Source: Bacteroidota bacterium (GTDB lineage Bacteria; Bacteroidota; Bacteroidia; Bacteroidales; UBA10428). From it: DNA of 64,000 nt. A model generated the notes under the pieces. That model was not told the origin of the DNA. It saw only the letters and a program-made list of their open reading frames with translations, and made no database searches. Positions 17,257 through 24,626 of this stretch are shown here, piece after piece. Within the stretch, counting starts at the first letter, position 1. Every line of letters starts with the position of its first letter. The DNA lies in the NCBI GenBank assembly GCA_016699695.1, contig CP065006.1, positions 744,001 through 808,000 on the forward strand, in the 5' to 3' direction. The translations under genes were made by a program, and so were the position numbers.

Positions 17257-18264
17257 TTACCTTATTTTTTCTATTTTTTCTTTTGTAAAGTTTATCATGT
17301 CAAAATTTAATTGGACTTCAAAAGCATTGGTTCTTTCCTTACAATCTTCTCTTTTACAATTCTTACAGTATTTCTTAAAACATTCATCGGTATGCAAATT
17401 GAAAACAATATCTTCTTGGAAATTTGAAACTAATAAGTTCTTTAATTTTTCTCCTTCTTCATGAGCATCTGATAAATACAAATTCCAAGGTAAAACCAAA
17501 TCACAATTTATATGATATACATTACCGTATTTAATAAGTCTAAAATTGTGGATATCAATCCATTCGTCAGGCTTATTGTTTTCAATTATTATTCCGAATT
17601 GCTCAATCAATTTAAAATCTGCTTCGTCCATTAGATGCGAAGAGGTTTCTTTAAGTATTTTCAAGCCAGTTATTACTATAATAGTCCCGAAAATCAAGGC
17701 TATCAAACTGTCTAACCATGCTAATTTTGTGTAGTACAACAAAACTAAACCAATCACTAAGCCAATTGATGAATAGGTATCGGAGTGTAAGTGTTTACCA
17801 CCTGATATTAAGGCAATTGAATTATTCTTTTTGCCAACTTTTATGCTATACCAACCAATTAAATAATTCAACAATCCTGCAACAGCTACAATAATAATTC
17901 CGATATCTAATTGAGAAATTTCAGCTGGAACAAAAAGTCGTTTAATTGCTTCAAAAATGATAATTAAACCTGCGATTATTATTAAAAAACCCTCGACTGA
18001 TGCAGATAAAAACTCGGCTTTCCCATGACCGAACGGATGGTCTTCGTCTTTAGGTTTTAATGAAACATAAACAGCGTACAAAGTAATAAATCCAGTTGTC
18101 ACATTTACTGTACTTTCAAGAGCATCTGTTAATATACCTACTGAATTGGTCAAAAAGTAGGCGATTAATTTTCCTATAAAAATTAGAACTGATGAAATTG
18201 CAATAATTCGTTGAACTTTAAATTTCAGATTTTTATTAACTGTCTCCATATTTCGTTTTACCAT
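17257..18264 (-). CDS. Cation diffusion facilitator (CDF) metal transporter
   Basis: Exports divalent metal (zinc, iron or similar) against a proton gradient. Six membrane helices; helix II carries ILTDALESTVN and helix V HLHSDTYSS, each with the His/Asp metal site of the family, and HPFGHGKAEF follows helix III. The C-terminal domain (DEWIDIHNFRLIKYGNVYHI) is a cytoplasmic metallochaperone-like fold, followed by a Cys-rich extension (CFKKYCKNCKREDCKE) that may bind metal. 335 residues, usual length. Confidence 0.88.
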   Translation of the reverse strand: MVKRNMETVNKNLKFKVQRIIAISSVLIFIGKLIAYFLTNSVGILTDALESTVNVTTGFITLYAVYVSLKPKDEDHPFGHGKAEFLSASVEGFLIIIAGLIIIFEAIKRLFVPAEISQLDIGIIIVAVAGLLNYLIGWYSIKVGKKNNSIALISGGKHLHSDTYSSIGLVIGLVLLYYTKLAWLDSLIALIFGTIIVITGLKILKETSSHLMDEADFKLIEQFGIIIENNKPDEWIDIHNFRLIKYGNVYHINCDLVLPWNLYLSDAHEEGEKLKNLLVSNFQEDIVFNLHTDECFKKYCKNCKREDCKERTNAFEVQLNFDMINFTKEKIEKIR

Positions 18265-18273
18265 ACCAATATT

Positions 18274-18786
18274 CTATAAATATCTTCTTACTTTTTCTTT
18301 GTAACTAATGTAGTTAGTTCCAAATCTACTTTCTAAAAACCTTTCTTCACCAAGAATAATTAAATGATAAACAAATATGCTGTAGATTCCTAATATAATA
18401 GTCCATGGGCTTAAGAAATGAATAATCGAAGAAAGAGTAATTAAATTGAAACCGACATACATAGGATTTCGACTAAATTTGTACAATCCTTTTGTTTTGA
18501 AATGGGTTGTTTCATTTGGTAATCCTAAGCGAGTTGAATTTCCCAGATTAATCAAACTAATTACTGTAAACGTTAATCCAGCAATTATTAACACTACAGA
18601 AAATGCTCTATTAAAATAAAAGTCATTTACTTCAACTGTTTCTATATTGATAAAACTAAGTACTAAAAATATCCATGTGAGATAACCAGAAATCTTTCCA
18701 GTATAAAACAATAATGGATTGATCGTTGCTTTACCTATGATATTCATTGTATTATTCTTTTTCATTTTCTTCTTCATGATGTTCAA
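18274..18786 (-). CDS. Isoprenylcysteine methyltransferase-like membrane protein
   Basis: Four or five membrane helices with the phospholipid/isoprenylcysteine methyltransferase signature GLYKFSRNPMYVGFNLI and a final EERFLESRFGTNYISYKEKV. Proteins of this family methylate lipids or small substrates; in bacteria the substrate is usually unknown. The frame begins 35 bp inside the cytochrome gene, but an ATG at 18747 would start just after its stop; either is possible. It lies 10 bp from the CDF gene. Confidence 0.8.
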   Translation of the reverse strand: MNIMKKKMKKNNTMNIIGKATINPLLFYTGKISGYLTWIFLVLSFINIETVEVNDFYFNRAFSVVLIIAGLTFTVISLINLGNSTRLGLPNETTHFKTKGLYKFSRNPMYVGFNLITLSSIIHFLSPWTIILGIYSIFVYHLIILGEERFLESRFGTNYISYKEKVRRYL

Positions 18787-19453
18787 TTTTATTATCGTTA
18801 GAGCTTTTATTTTGACCCTCTAATTTATAACCATAATAAAACATGAAGAATGGAATTATTAACCAAAATATATTGTATAACTTTTGGAAATTATTTGGTT
18901 TTGAGTTTTCACCTTCAACATTTTTAAATCCAGTAAATATTGAATTGATTGCTTTTAACTTGTTATGAAAAATTAAATCAGTTGTTAATCCAACTATATG
19001 TATTACAACTAAAAATAAAAATAAATTTGCCAAAATCTCATGGGTTTCTTCGAGTAATTCTTTGTTAAAACCGACAACAAATAAACCTGCACTTTCATTT
19101 GAATAGAGTAAGTATCCAGAAATGCTGCAAAATAAGCCTACGATAAAAATCAATAACATAACTATAGAGGCTGCCGGATTATGTCCTATGTACGCTTTAT
19201 CTTTATTGAAGTAATTTTGCACAAACTTGATTTGATTTTTTATATGTATAGGAAAATCCTTAAAGTTAGCATATTTAGGGCCGAAAAGACCATAGAAAAG
19301 ACGGAACAATACTAAAGCTCCAACAAAAAGTCCGAATGCATAATGTAAATTTTCGTAGCTATCAAAATCACCCAAAATGTAAGCGGCAGTGAATCCAATG
19401 GCTAATAACCAGTGAAAAAATCTAATCGATATTGTCCATACTTTTGTTCTCAT
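18752..19453 (-). CDS. Cytochrome b561 / Ni-Fe hydrogenase b-type cytochrome-like protein
   Basis: The N-terminal WTISIRFFHWLLAIGFTAAY has the haem-ligand His of the family, with further His residues in helices (NLHYAFGLFVGALVLFRLFYG and LFLFLVVIHIVGLTTD). Four membrane helices and an extra C-terminal helix with a charged tail are visible, 233 residues. It probably transfers electrons between quinone and an unidentified partner. It is the first gene of a likely three-gene unit with the ICMT-like and CDF genes. Confidence 0.78.
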   Translation of the reverse strand: MRTKVWTISIRFFHWLLAIGFTAAYILGDFDSYENLHYAFGLFVGALVLFRLFYGLFGPKYANFKDFPIHIKNQIKFVQNYFNKDKAYIGHNPAASIVMLLIFIVGLFCSISGYLLYSNESAGLFVVGFNKELLEETHEILANLFLFLVVIHIVGLTTDLIFHNKLKAINSIFTGFKNVEGENSKPNNFQKLYNIFWLIIPFFMFYYGYKLEGQNKSSNDNKIEHHEEENEKE

Positions 19454-19514
19454 ATTTTTTCTTTTTTATTGATGTTCAAAGTATAATTATAGTATACGTT
19501 CTATTTACACTTTT

Positions 19515-19615
19515 CTCACACTTGGCGGTAACATATAATATCAGCAACTTACACAATTTATATCAAACCAGAAAACCTTGTCGGTTTTGTGGAACATATG
19601 CCCGTAAAGTTAGCC
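19515..19615. repeat. Inter-module element, type C (copy 2)
   Basis: GGCGGTAACATATAATATCA, then GCAACTTACACAATTTATAT, then ACCAGAAAACCTTGTC. It resembles the segment at 6540-6600 and closes the right-hand edge of the minus-strand array. Confidence 0.45.
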
Positions 19616-19803
19616 GCTAGATCCTATGCAGCCTCCCAGCCTCTTTTTCCCTTCCTCAAAAAAAATAAGCTATTGGCCGGTGAATAACTTGTTCGTTTTT
19701 TTTGGTGCCTCAAGCCTTCAATTCAAACAAATCTGCGGGCTAAAGTTTACAAATCTCAGGTAATTGTAATTGAACCAATGTAGTCTGGTAAAAATCTCGA
19801 CAG

Positions 19804-19859
19804 TTGGGCTAAAGCCCTTAATCAGTGCAGCATCAATTACCCCTGGCTAAAGCCAGGGG
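19804..19859. repeat. Two REP-like palindromes
   Basis: TTGGGCTAAAGCCCTTAA at 19804-19821 and CCCCTGGCTAAAGCCAGGGG at 19840-19859 are perfect or near-perfect palindromes around GGCTAAAGCC, a repeat type common between Bacteroidota genes. Confidence 0.7.
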
Positions 19860-20009
19860 CAATAAAATAAAACAAAATCATTTTTAGCAATTTTTGGGAC
19901 AATAATACATTTAACCCTAAGCACTTCTAAATTTTGCCTAAGCACTTTGCCTTATAGCAAGAGGAATTTTTCATATAGTTCGAGGGCTTTTGCATTTTTT
20001 AAAAGTGCT

Positions 20010-20205
20010 TTTACATTTAGCCAAAGGGTTTTTATATTTTGCCTCCGCGCTTTTACAAACAGCCAAAGGGTTTTTATATTTTGCCTCCGCGTTTTAACAA
20101 AAAGTCAAAGGGTTTTTACATTCTGCCTCCGCGCTTTTACAAATAGCCAGAGGGTTTTTACATTCTGCCTCCGCGCTTTTACAAATAGCCAGAGGGTTTT
20201 TACCA
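20010..20205. repeat. 42-bp tandem repeat, about five copies
   Basis: Units follow the pattern TTTTACAAATAGCCAGAGGG, TTTTTACATTCTGCCTCCGCGC, with more diverged units back to about 19920. The unit length is a multiple of three, so a frame at 19947-20306 stays open through it and would encode an AFTNSQRVFTFCLR repeat. Its composition looks unlike a protein and I treat it as non-coding. Confidence 0.75.
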
Positions 20206-20399
20206 GCAACCTCACAAGGGCAGGCACAGCGCATAAACCCAATAATACAGGCCATCAGCAGGGTTTATCCAAAGAGCCTGCCCTCTTTTCATCCCTCGCA
20301 AAATAAATTAAAAGGCACATACGTGTTTCAGTCCTCAGGTTTGTCTTTTGGGTGTAGACGATTTACAATTAACAAGTCATCAACCAAATAACAAGTGTC

Positions 20400-21680
20400 A
20401 TGAAAAAACTAATTCTCACCAGCAGCTACTTGTTGCTATGCACCGCTATCCTGTTTGGAGCAGGAGCAGACAAACGAAACCAAAGCCAGCAAAACGACAC
20501 GTCAAGTTTCGTTGAAATCGAAGGTAAAATTGTCGACAGCAAAACGGCAGCCCCAATTGTCTTTGCTAGCGCTGTGGTTACCGGAACAAGTATTTCGACC
20601 GTCTCGAACAACGATGGCGAATTTATTCTGAAAGTGCCTAAAAGCAAATCAACCGGGAGTATTTCTTTTACTCACCTGGGTTATGAAAATGCGGTAGTAG
20701 CCATTGCCGAGCTCAACGGCGGAAAAAACCACATCAAACTAAAAGCAGTGTCGGTGCTTATCGACGAGGTGGTTATCCGCAAAATCGATCCGAAGAACCT
20801 CATCATTGCAGCCCTCGACAAGGTGAAAGACAACTACAACACCAATCCCGAAATGCAAACCGGCTTTTACCGCGAAACAGTGCGTCAAAACAAGAAGTAT
20901 GTAGCAGTGGCCGAAGCAGTGGTGGACATGTACCGCAGCGGTTACCGTACCTCGTTCGACAGCGACAGAATGAAAATTTACAAAGGCCGCAAAAGCCAGG
21001 ATGTCAAAAAAATGGATACCCTGCTGGTCAAACTTCAGGGAGGGCCCAGAACCAGTCTTTTACTCGACCTTGTAAAAAACCCGGGCGACTTGCTCGACCC
21101 CGAAATGCTCGATTATTACGAGTTTAAACTGAGTGGAATTATCTCCATCGACAACCGCGAAACTTATGTGGTTTCTTTCGACCAGCTACCCGGTGTTGAA
21201 ATGCCACTTTATAAAGGAAATGCTTACATCGATGCAGAAACCAATGCCTTTGCCGGATTCGATTTCGCCCTGAGCGAGAGGGGTATAAAATATGCATCAG
21301 AAGTGCTGGTACGAAAAAAACCATCGGACCTGAATGTAACCATCAACAATGCCCATTACCTGGTGCGCTTCCGTAAAGATACCGAAAGCTGGTGCCTGAA
21401 CTATGTGCGCTCCGAACTGGACATGACTACCAAATGGAAAAGGAACCTATTCAAATCAGATTATGCCCTGATGCTTGAAATGGCCGTCACAGACCGCGAT
21501 TTGCAGCAGATTGAAAAATTCACAGGAAAAGAATCTGTTAAGATGGACGATGTATTTACCGACCAGGTAAGCTCATTCGAAGATCCCAACTTCTGGGGCG
21601 ATTATAACACCATCAAGCCCGATGAATCGATAGAGGTAGCTATTGAAAAACTCAACACCAAGCTCAAAAGGCGCAATTAA
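20400..21680 (+). CDS. Exported protein with carboxypeptidase-like regulatory domain
   Basis: A signal peptide (MKKLILTSSYLLLCTAILFGAGA) is followed by a carboxypeptidase D regulatory-like beta domain (residues about 40-120: IEGKIVDSKTAAPIVFASAVV, then NDGEFILKVP and THLGYENAVV). A long C-terminal domain (NPEMQTGFYRETVRQNKKYV onward) has the DUF5686-like or outer-membrane-associated look frequent in Bacteroidota. Function unknown; probably periplasmic or surface-linked. A strong terminator follows at 21711. Confidence 0.75.
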   Translation: MKKLILTSSYLLLCTAILFGAGADKRNQSQQNDTSSFVEIEGKIVDSKTAAPIVFASAVVTGTSISTVSNNDGEFILKVPKSKSTGSISFTHLGYENAVVAIAELNGGKNHIKLKAVSVLIDEVVIRKIDPKNLIIAALDKVKDNYNTNPEMQTGFYRETVRQNKKYVAVAEAVVDMYRSGYRTSFDSDRMKIYKGRKSQDVKKMDTLLVKLQGGPRTSLLLDLVKNPGDLLDPEMLDYYEFKLSGIISIDNRETYVVSFDQLPGVEMPLYKGNAYIDAETNAFAGFDFALSERGIKYASEVLVRKKPSDLNVTINNAHYLVRFRKDTESWCLNYVRSELDMTTKWKRNLFKSDYALMLEMAVTDRDLQQIEKFTGKESVKMDDVFTDQVSSFEDPNFWGDYNTIKPDESIEVAIEKLNTKLKRRN

Positions 21681-21710
21681 ATTTAATTTCCTACGCTGAT
21701 TTTTTATATT

Positions 21711-21751
21711 CACTGTCTTCGGAGCTTTAGCACCGAAGACAGTGTTTTTTT
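21711..21751 (+). terminator. Rho-independent terminator
   Basis: A perfect 12-bp stem, CACTGTCTTCGG / CCGAAGACAGTG, with a 10-nt loop followed by seven T residues. It ends the transcript of the gene at 20400. Confidence 0.92.
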
Positions 21752-21848
21752 ATGAATTGACTGATTGATTTAGGGCAGACTGGAGAAATAGCTTGTAATA
21801 AACCGATAGTAATTAAGAATCCGGATGCCGCAGCTGAAAACATTAAAA

Positions 21849-22829
21849 TTAGTTATTCGGAATACTCAAAATCACACCTTGCCCGTCGCCCATCATGTAG
21901 GTGGGCAATTTACCATCCCACTTGTTAATCCATTCGAGCTGAATAATCTTAGGGTTCTGGCTAAGAGAATTACCTTTTATTTGCAGAGCCTTCGCTTCAC
22001 CTTCTGCCTTTTGTATGGCAATGTTCTTTTCAATTTCAGCCTGCTTCAACTGCTCTTCTTTTTGTTTGGTAACTTCCACAAGACGCATAACCTCCTGTTC
22101 GGCCAGTTTTTTGGCGTTGATGGCGGTTTCGTATTCGGGATTGTAATACACTTCGCGCAAATCAATCTGGTCGAGAATAAGTTTGTAGGTCAATATTTCC
22201 TTTTTCATTCGGTCCACAACGCCTTCCTGTATTTCTTCACGTTTGGTACTGTAAACCTCAATGGGTGTGTAATTCGATACAGTAAGAGCAAGTGCCGACT
22301 TCAGCTTGGTTCTGATAACGTTATCTTCGAGCCATAAATAACGACCCGAATTACCCCCGTCGTTTTCGGTTACATTCTGGTATTTCCAACTGGCCTCATC
22401 GGGTGTAATCCGCCACGAAACCGAAACATCGAAACCTACTTTGATACCGTCCTTAGTAGGCGCCCAGATCGCATCGGCATTGGGTTGCGAACCCTCGTTG
22501 GTAGCATTGGCACAAGTATATACCCATACTGTTTTATCCATTTTATGCACTGTGTTCCAAGGTGCCACCAGGTGCCATCCGGTATGCAGCTCTTCGTTTC
22601 GTACACCGGAGGGTGTTACAAGCACACCCACTTGCTGGGCATCGATAAGTACAATCATCGACAGCAGAATGACCAGAGAGAAACCCCCTGCCAGGGCTGC
22701 CATAAATGCAGGAAGTTTAAGCTTTGAAGTGAAAGTCGTTTTGTCCCCGGATTTGTTAATAAGCATCACAACCAGCCCTGCAATGCCATAAAGTAAGATG
22801 ATCCAACTGATAAATTTTAAGAATGTCAT
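21849..22829 (-). CDS. SPFH/Band 7 (prohibitin-like) membrane protein
   Basis: An N-terminal membrane segment pair (ISWIILLYGIAGLVVMLI, then AGGFSLVILLSMIVLI) precedes a Band 7 domain (AQQVGVLVTPSGVRNEELHTGWH). A coiled coil rich in Glu, Lys and Ala (about residues 235-285, AEQEVMRLVEVTKQKEEQLK) follows. SPFH proteins form large membrane-bound rings that organise membrane domains or regulate proteases. 326 residues. It stands alone and converges with the gene at 20400. Confidence 0.85.
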   Translation of the reverse strand: MTFLKFISWIILLYGIAGLVVMLINKSGDKTTFTSKLKLPAFMAALAGGFSLVILLSMIVLIDAQQVGVLVTPSGVRNEELHTGWHLVAPWNTVHKMDKTVWVYTCANATNEGSQPNADAIWAPTKDGIKVGFDVSVSWRITPDEASWKYQNVTENDGGNSGRYLWLEDNVIRTKLKSALALTVSNYTPIEVYSTKREEIQEGVVDRMKKEILTYKLILDQIDLREVYYNPEYETAINAKKLAEQEVMRLVEVTKQKEEQLKQAEIEKNIAIQKAEGEAKALQIKGNSLSQNPKIIQLEWINKWDGKLPTYMMGDGQGVILSIPNN

Positions 22830-22980
22830 AGGTATTTAATTTAGTGGATATTCTTGCAATTTAGCAATTCCCGGCAAAAAAACCAGAACAAAACCACCAT
22901 CATGCAGACAAGGGAAAATGAAGATTGATAAAAACTTATTCGCAATGGAAATTGTTACTTTTTTAAACAAAAAAACAGTT

Positions 22981-23190
22981 ATGCAAACACGCAAACAAGT
23001 TTCAAAAGCAGGCATTGTAGGAGCTGTGGCCGGAGCTGCGGTATCGACAAAAATCTATTCCAAAAACGATACTGCGGTGGATAAGGCAATAAAAACAGGT
23101 ACTTCGGCAGGAATTGGTTATCTGCTGGGTTCCTTTTTGGAGCGCCTCTTCAATAATTATTCAAGAAAAAAACAGGGTCAGGAAAATTGA
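22981..23190 (+). CDS. Small glycine/alanine-rich hypothetical protein
   Basis: About 69 residues from the ATG at 22981 (MQTRKQVSKAGIVGAVAGAAV), with a glycine-zipper-like first half and a second hydrophobic segment (GIGYLLGSFLERLF), ending in a basic tail. The frame extends back to an ATG at 22918, but those residues look unrelated, so I prefer the inner start. No family recognised. It could be a small membrane-associated protein. Confidence 0.5.
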   Translation: MQTRKQVSKAGIVGAVAGAAVSTKIYSKNDTAVDKAIKTGTSAGIGYLLGSFLERLFNNYSRKKQGQEN

Positions 23191-23274
23191 ATTTTTGACT
23201 AACTCCCTGATACCTCCTCAAAACAATCCTCTTCTTTGAAAATACTCTCCAGGCAACTTCCTGCTCCCCGAAAA

Positions 23275-23805
23275 TTATGTATGCGGATTGAAATCGCTTG
23301 ATGTGATAAGCTTAATTTTGGGACCACCCAGCAAATGAATGCAATCGGCAAGGGCATAGACCACGGCTTCGAGGCATTGGTGAATCGCTGCAGGCTTTCC
23401 GGGCAGATTGATAATCAGGCAGCTTCCTCTTATTCCTGCCGTTTGGCGAGATAGAATGGCAGTGGGCACAGTTTTCATGCTTTCGGCACGCATTCGTTCG
23501 CCAAAACCTGGCAACATTCTGCTGCATACAGCCATAGTGGCTTCAGGAGTTACATCACGGTCGGTTGGCCCGGTGCCACCCGTAGTCACCACCAGGTGAC
23601 AGGCTTTTTTATCGGCAAGTTGAATGAGTCCGTATTTAATGTCATTTAACTCATCCGGCGTCAGCAAATATTCAAAAACACAGGAAGTCTGAAAGACATT
23701 GTTGAAATAGCTTTCGATGGCTTTGCCCGAAACATCGCTGTATATGCCTGCACTTGCCCTATCGGAGGCAGTAAGAATTCCAATTACCACTTGTGAGTCT
23801 TTCAT
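23275..23805 (-). CDS. mog: Molybdopterin adenylyltransferase, MogA/MoaB family
   Basis: The MoCF-binding signature VVTTGGTGPTDRDVTPEA is intact, along with GILTASDRAS near the start and SCLIINLPGKPAA near the end. The enzyme activates molybdopterin by adenylylation before molybdenum insertion. 176 residues, usual for MogA. No other molybdenum cofactor genes lie in the window. Confidence 0.87.
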   Translation of the reverse strand: MKDSQVVIGILTASDRASAGIYSDVSGKAIESYFNNVFQTSCVFEYLLTPDELNDIKYGLIQLADKKACHLVVTTGGTGPTDRDVTPEATMAVCSRMLPGFGERMRAESMKTVPTAILSRQTAGIRGSCLIINLPGKPAAIHQCLEAVVYALADCIHLLGGPKIKLITSSDFNPHT

Positions 23806-23936
23806 CTTTATCGTGCTGCTATTTTATGAAAAAACAAAACCTCCGTGGTGAGATAAATCACTAAGAGGCACTCCCAGCCTTTCAAGTATTCTTAGTATAT
23901 TAAGGCTTTATTTTTCTATTCACCAAGTCAGAAGGT

Positions 23937-24230
23937 ATGGCGCATAAAGGTAATAAAAAGAAAAAGGCTTTTGAATTCATGCTTGGCAATTCGTTAACCA
24001 TTAGCAATGTGAATTCAGTTTATGCAGAGATTATGGAAAAATACGACGAACACGGACACCTTAAAATTAGGTCTGAAACTATCGAACAAATTGACCTTAC
24101 AGGAATTCAGCTTATTGCTCATTTGCAACAACTTGGAGAGAACTTTAATGCAGAGTTTCACTTGAAATTTCATGAGAATACCCGCGATCTGCTTTCAAAA
24201 TGTGGCTTCGAAAACGTAATACTTACTTAA
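23937..24230 (+). CDS. STAS-like domain protein
   Basis: The 97-residue protein has the alternating beta/alpha layout of STAS domains: SLTISNVNSVYAEIMEKYDE, then IEQIDLTGIQLIAHLQQLGE and LSKCGFENVIL. The position of the usual phosphorylated Ser is a Thr (DLTGIQ). It heads a three-gene signalling cluster, 4 bp before a receiver gene, and could act as an antagonist-type switch for that system. Confidence 0.72.
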   Translation: MAHKGNKKKKAFEFMLGNSLTISNVNSVYAEIMEKYDEHGHLKIRSETIEQIDLTGIQLIAHLQQLGENFNAEFHLKFHENTRDLLSKCGFENVILT

Positions 24231-24234
24231 AGGC

Positions 24235-24603
24235 ATGAACAGCAAAAAGAGAATCCTGGTTTTTTCAGATTTCGACAGCATACGCCAGATTGTAGTAAAA
24301 TCACTACAAAATAAAGCTTACACTGTGGTGGAAACCAAAACCTATGACGAAGCAGTGTTTCAGTTAAACGGCACCTCTTTTAGCCTGATTATAACCGATA
24401 ACGATGTGAAAAACAAAGCAGGTATCAAACTTATCGAATACCTGCGCGGACTTAGCAGCTATTTATATACTCCGGTCATGCTTTTTCACTCTTCGAACCA
24501 GCAACAAATAAGCGAAATGTACAGCGAATTAAAAATAGGTGCCTACCTCAACAAACCCTTCGAAATGGAGCGTTTCCATAGCATAGTAAGCCGTATGGCC
24601 TAA
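24235..24603 (+). CDS. Single-domain response regulator receiver
   Basis: A CheY-like fold of 122 residues. The likely phospho-acceptor is Asp55 (SLIITDNDVKNKAG), the acidic pair lies in FSDFDS (residues 11-14), and the conserved Lys is in YLNKPFEMERF. There is no output domain. It is encoded between the STAS-like and CheA-like genes and is probably phosphorylated by that kinase. Confidence 0.85.
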   Translation: MNSKKRILVFSDFDSIRQIVVKSLQNKAYTVVETKTYDEAVFQLNGTSFSLIITDNDVKNKAGIKLIEYLRGLSSYLYTPVMLFHSSNQQQISEMYSELKIGAYLNKPFEMERFHSIVSRMA

Positions 24604-24626
24604 TTTCAGAACCTAAACAATCAAAG

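Noticed and set aside
4500..19620. Classical integron with attC sites
   Set aside because: No integrase gene and no clear GTTRRRY/RYYYAAC core pairs were found; only the cassette-like layout is supported.
19947..20306. 119-residue frame encoding AFTNSQRVFTFCLR repeats
   Set aside because: The frame stays open only because the DNA repeat is 42 bp; composition is not protein-like and there is no convincing ribosome site.
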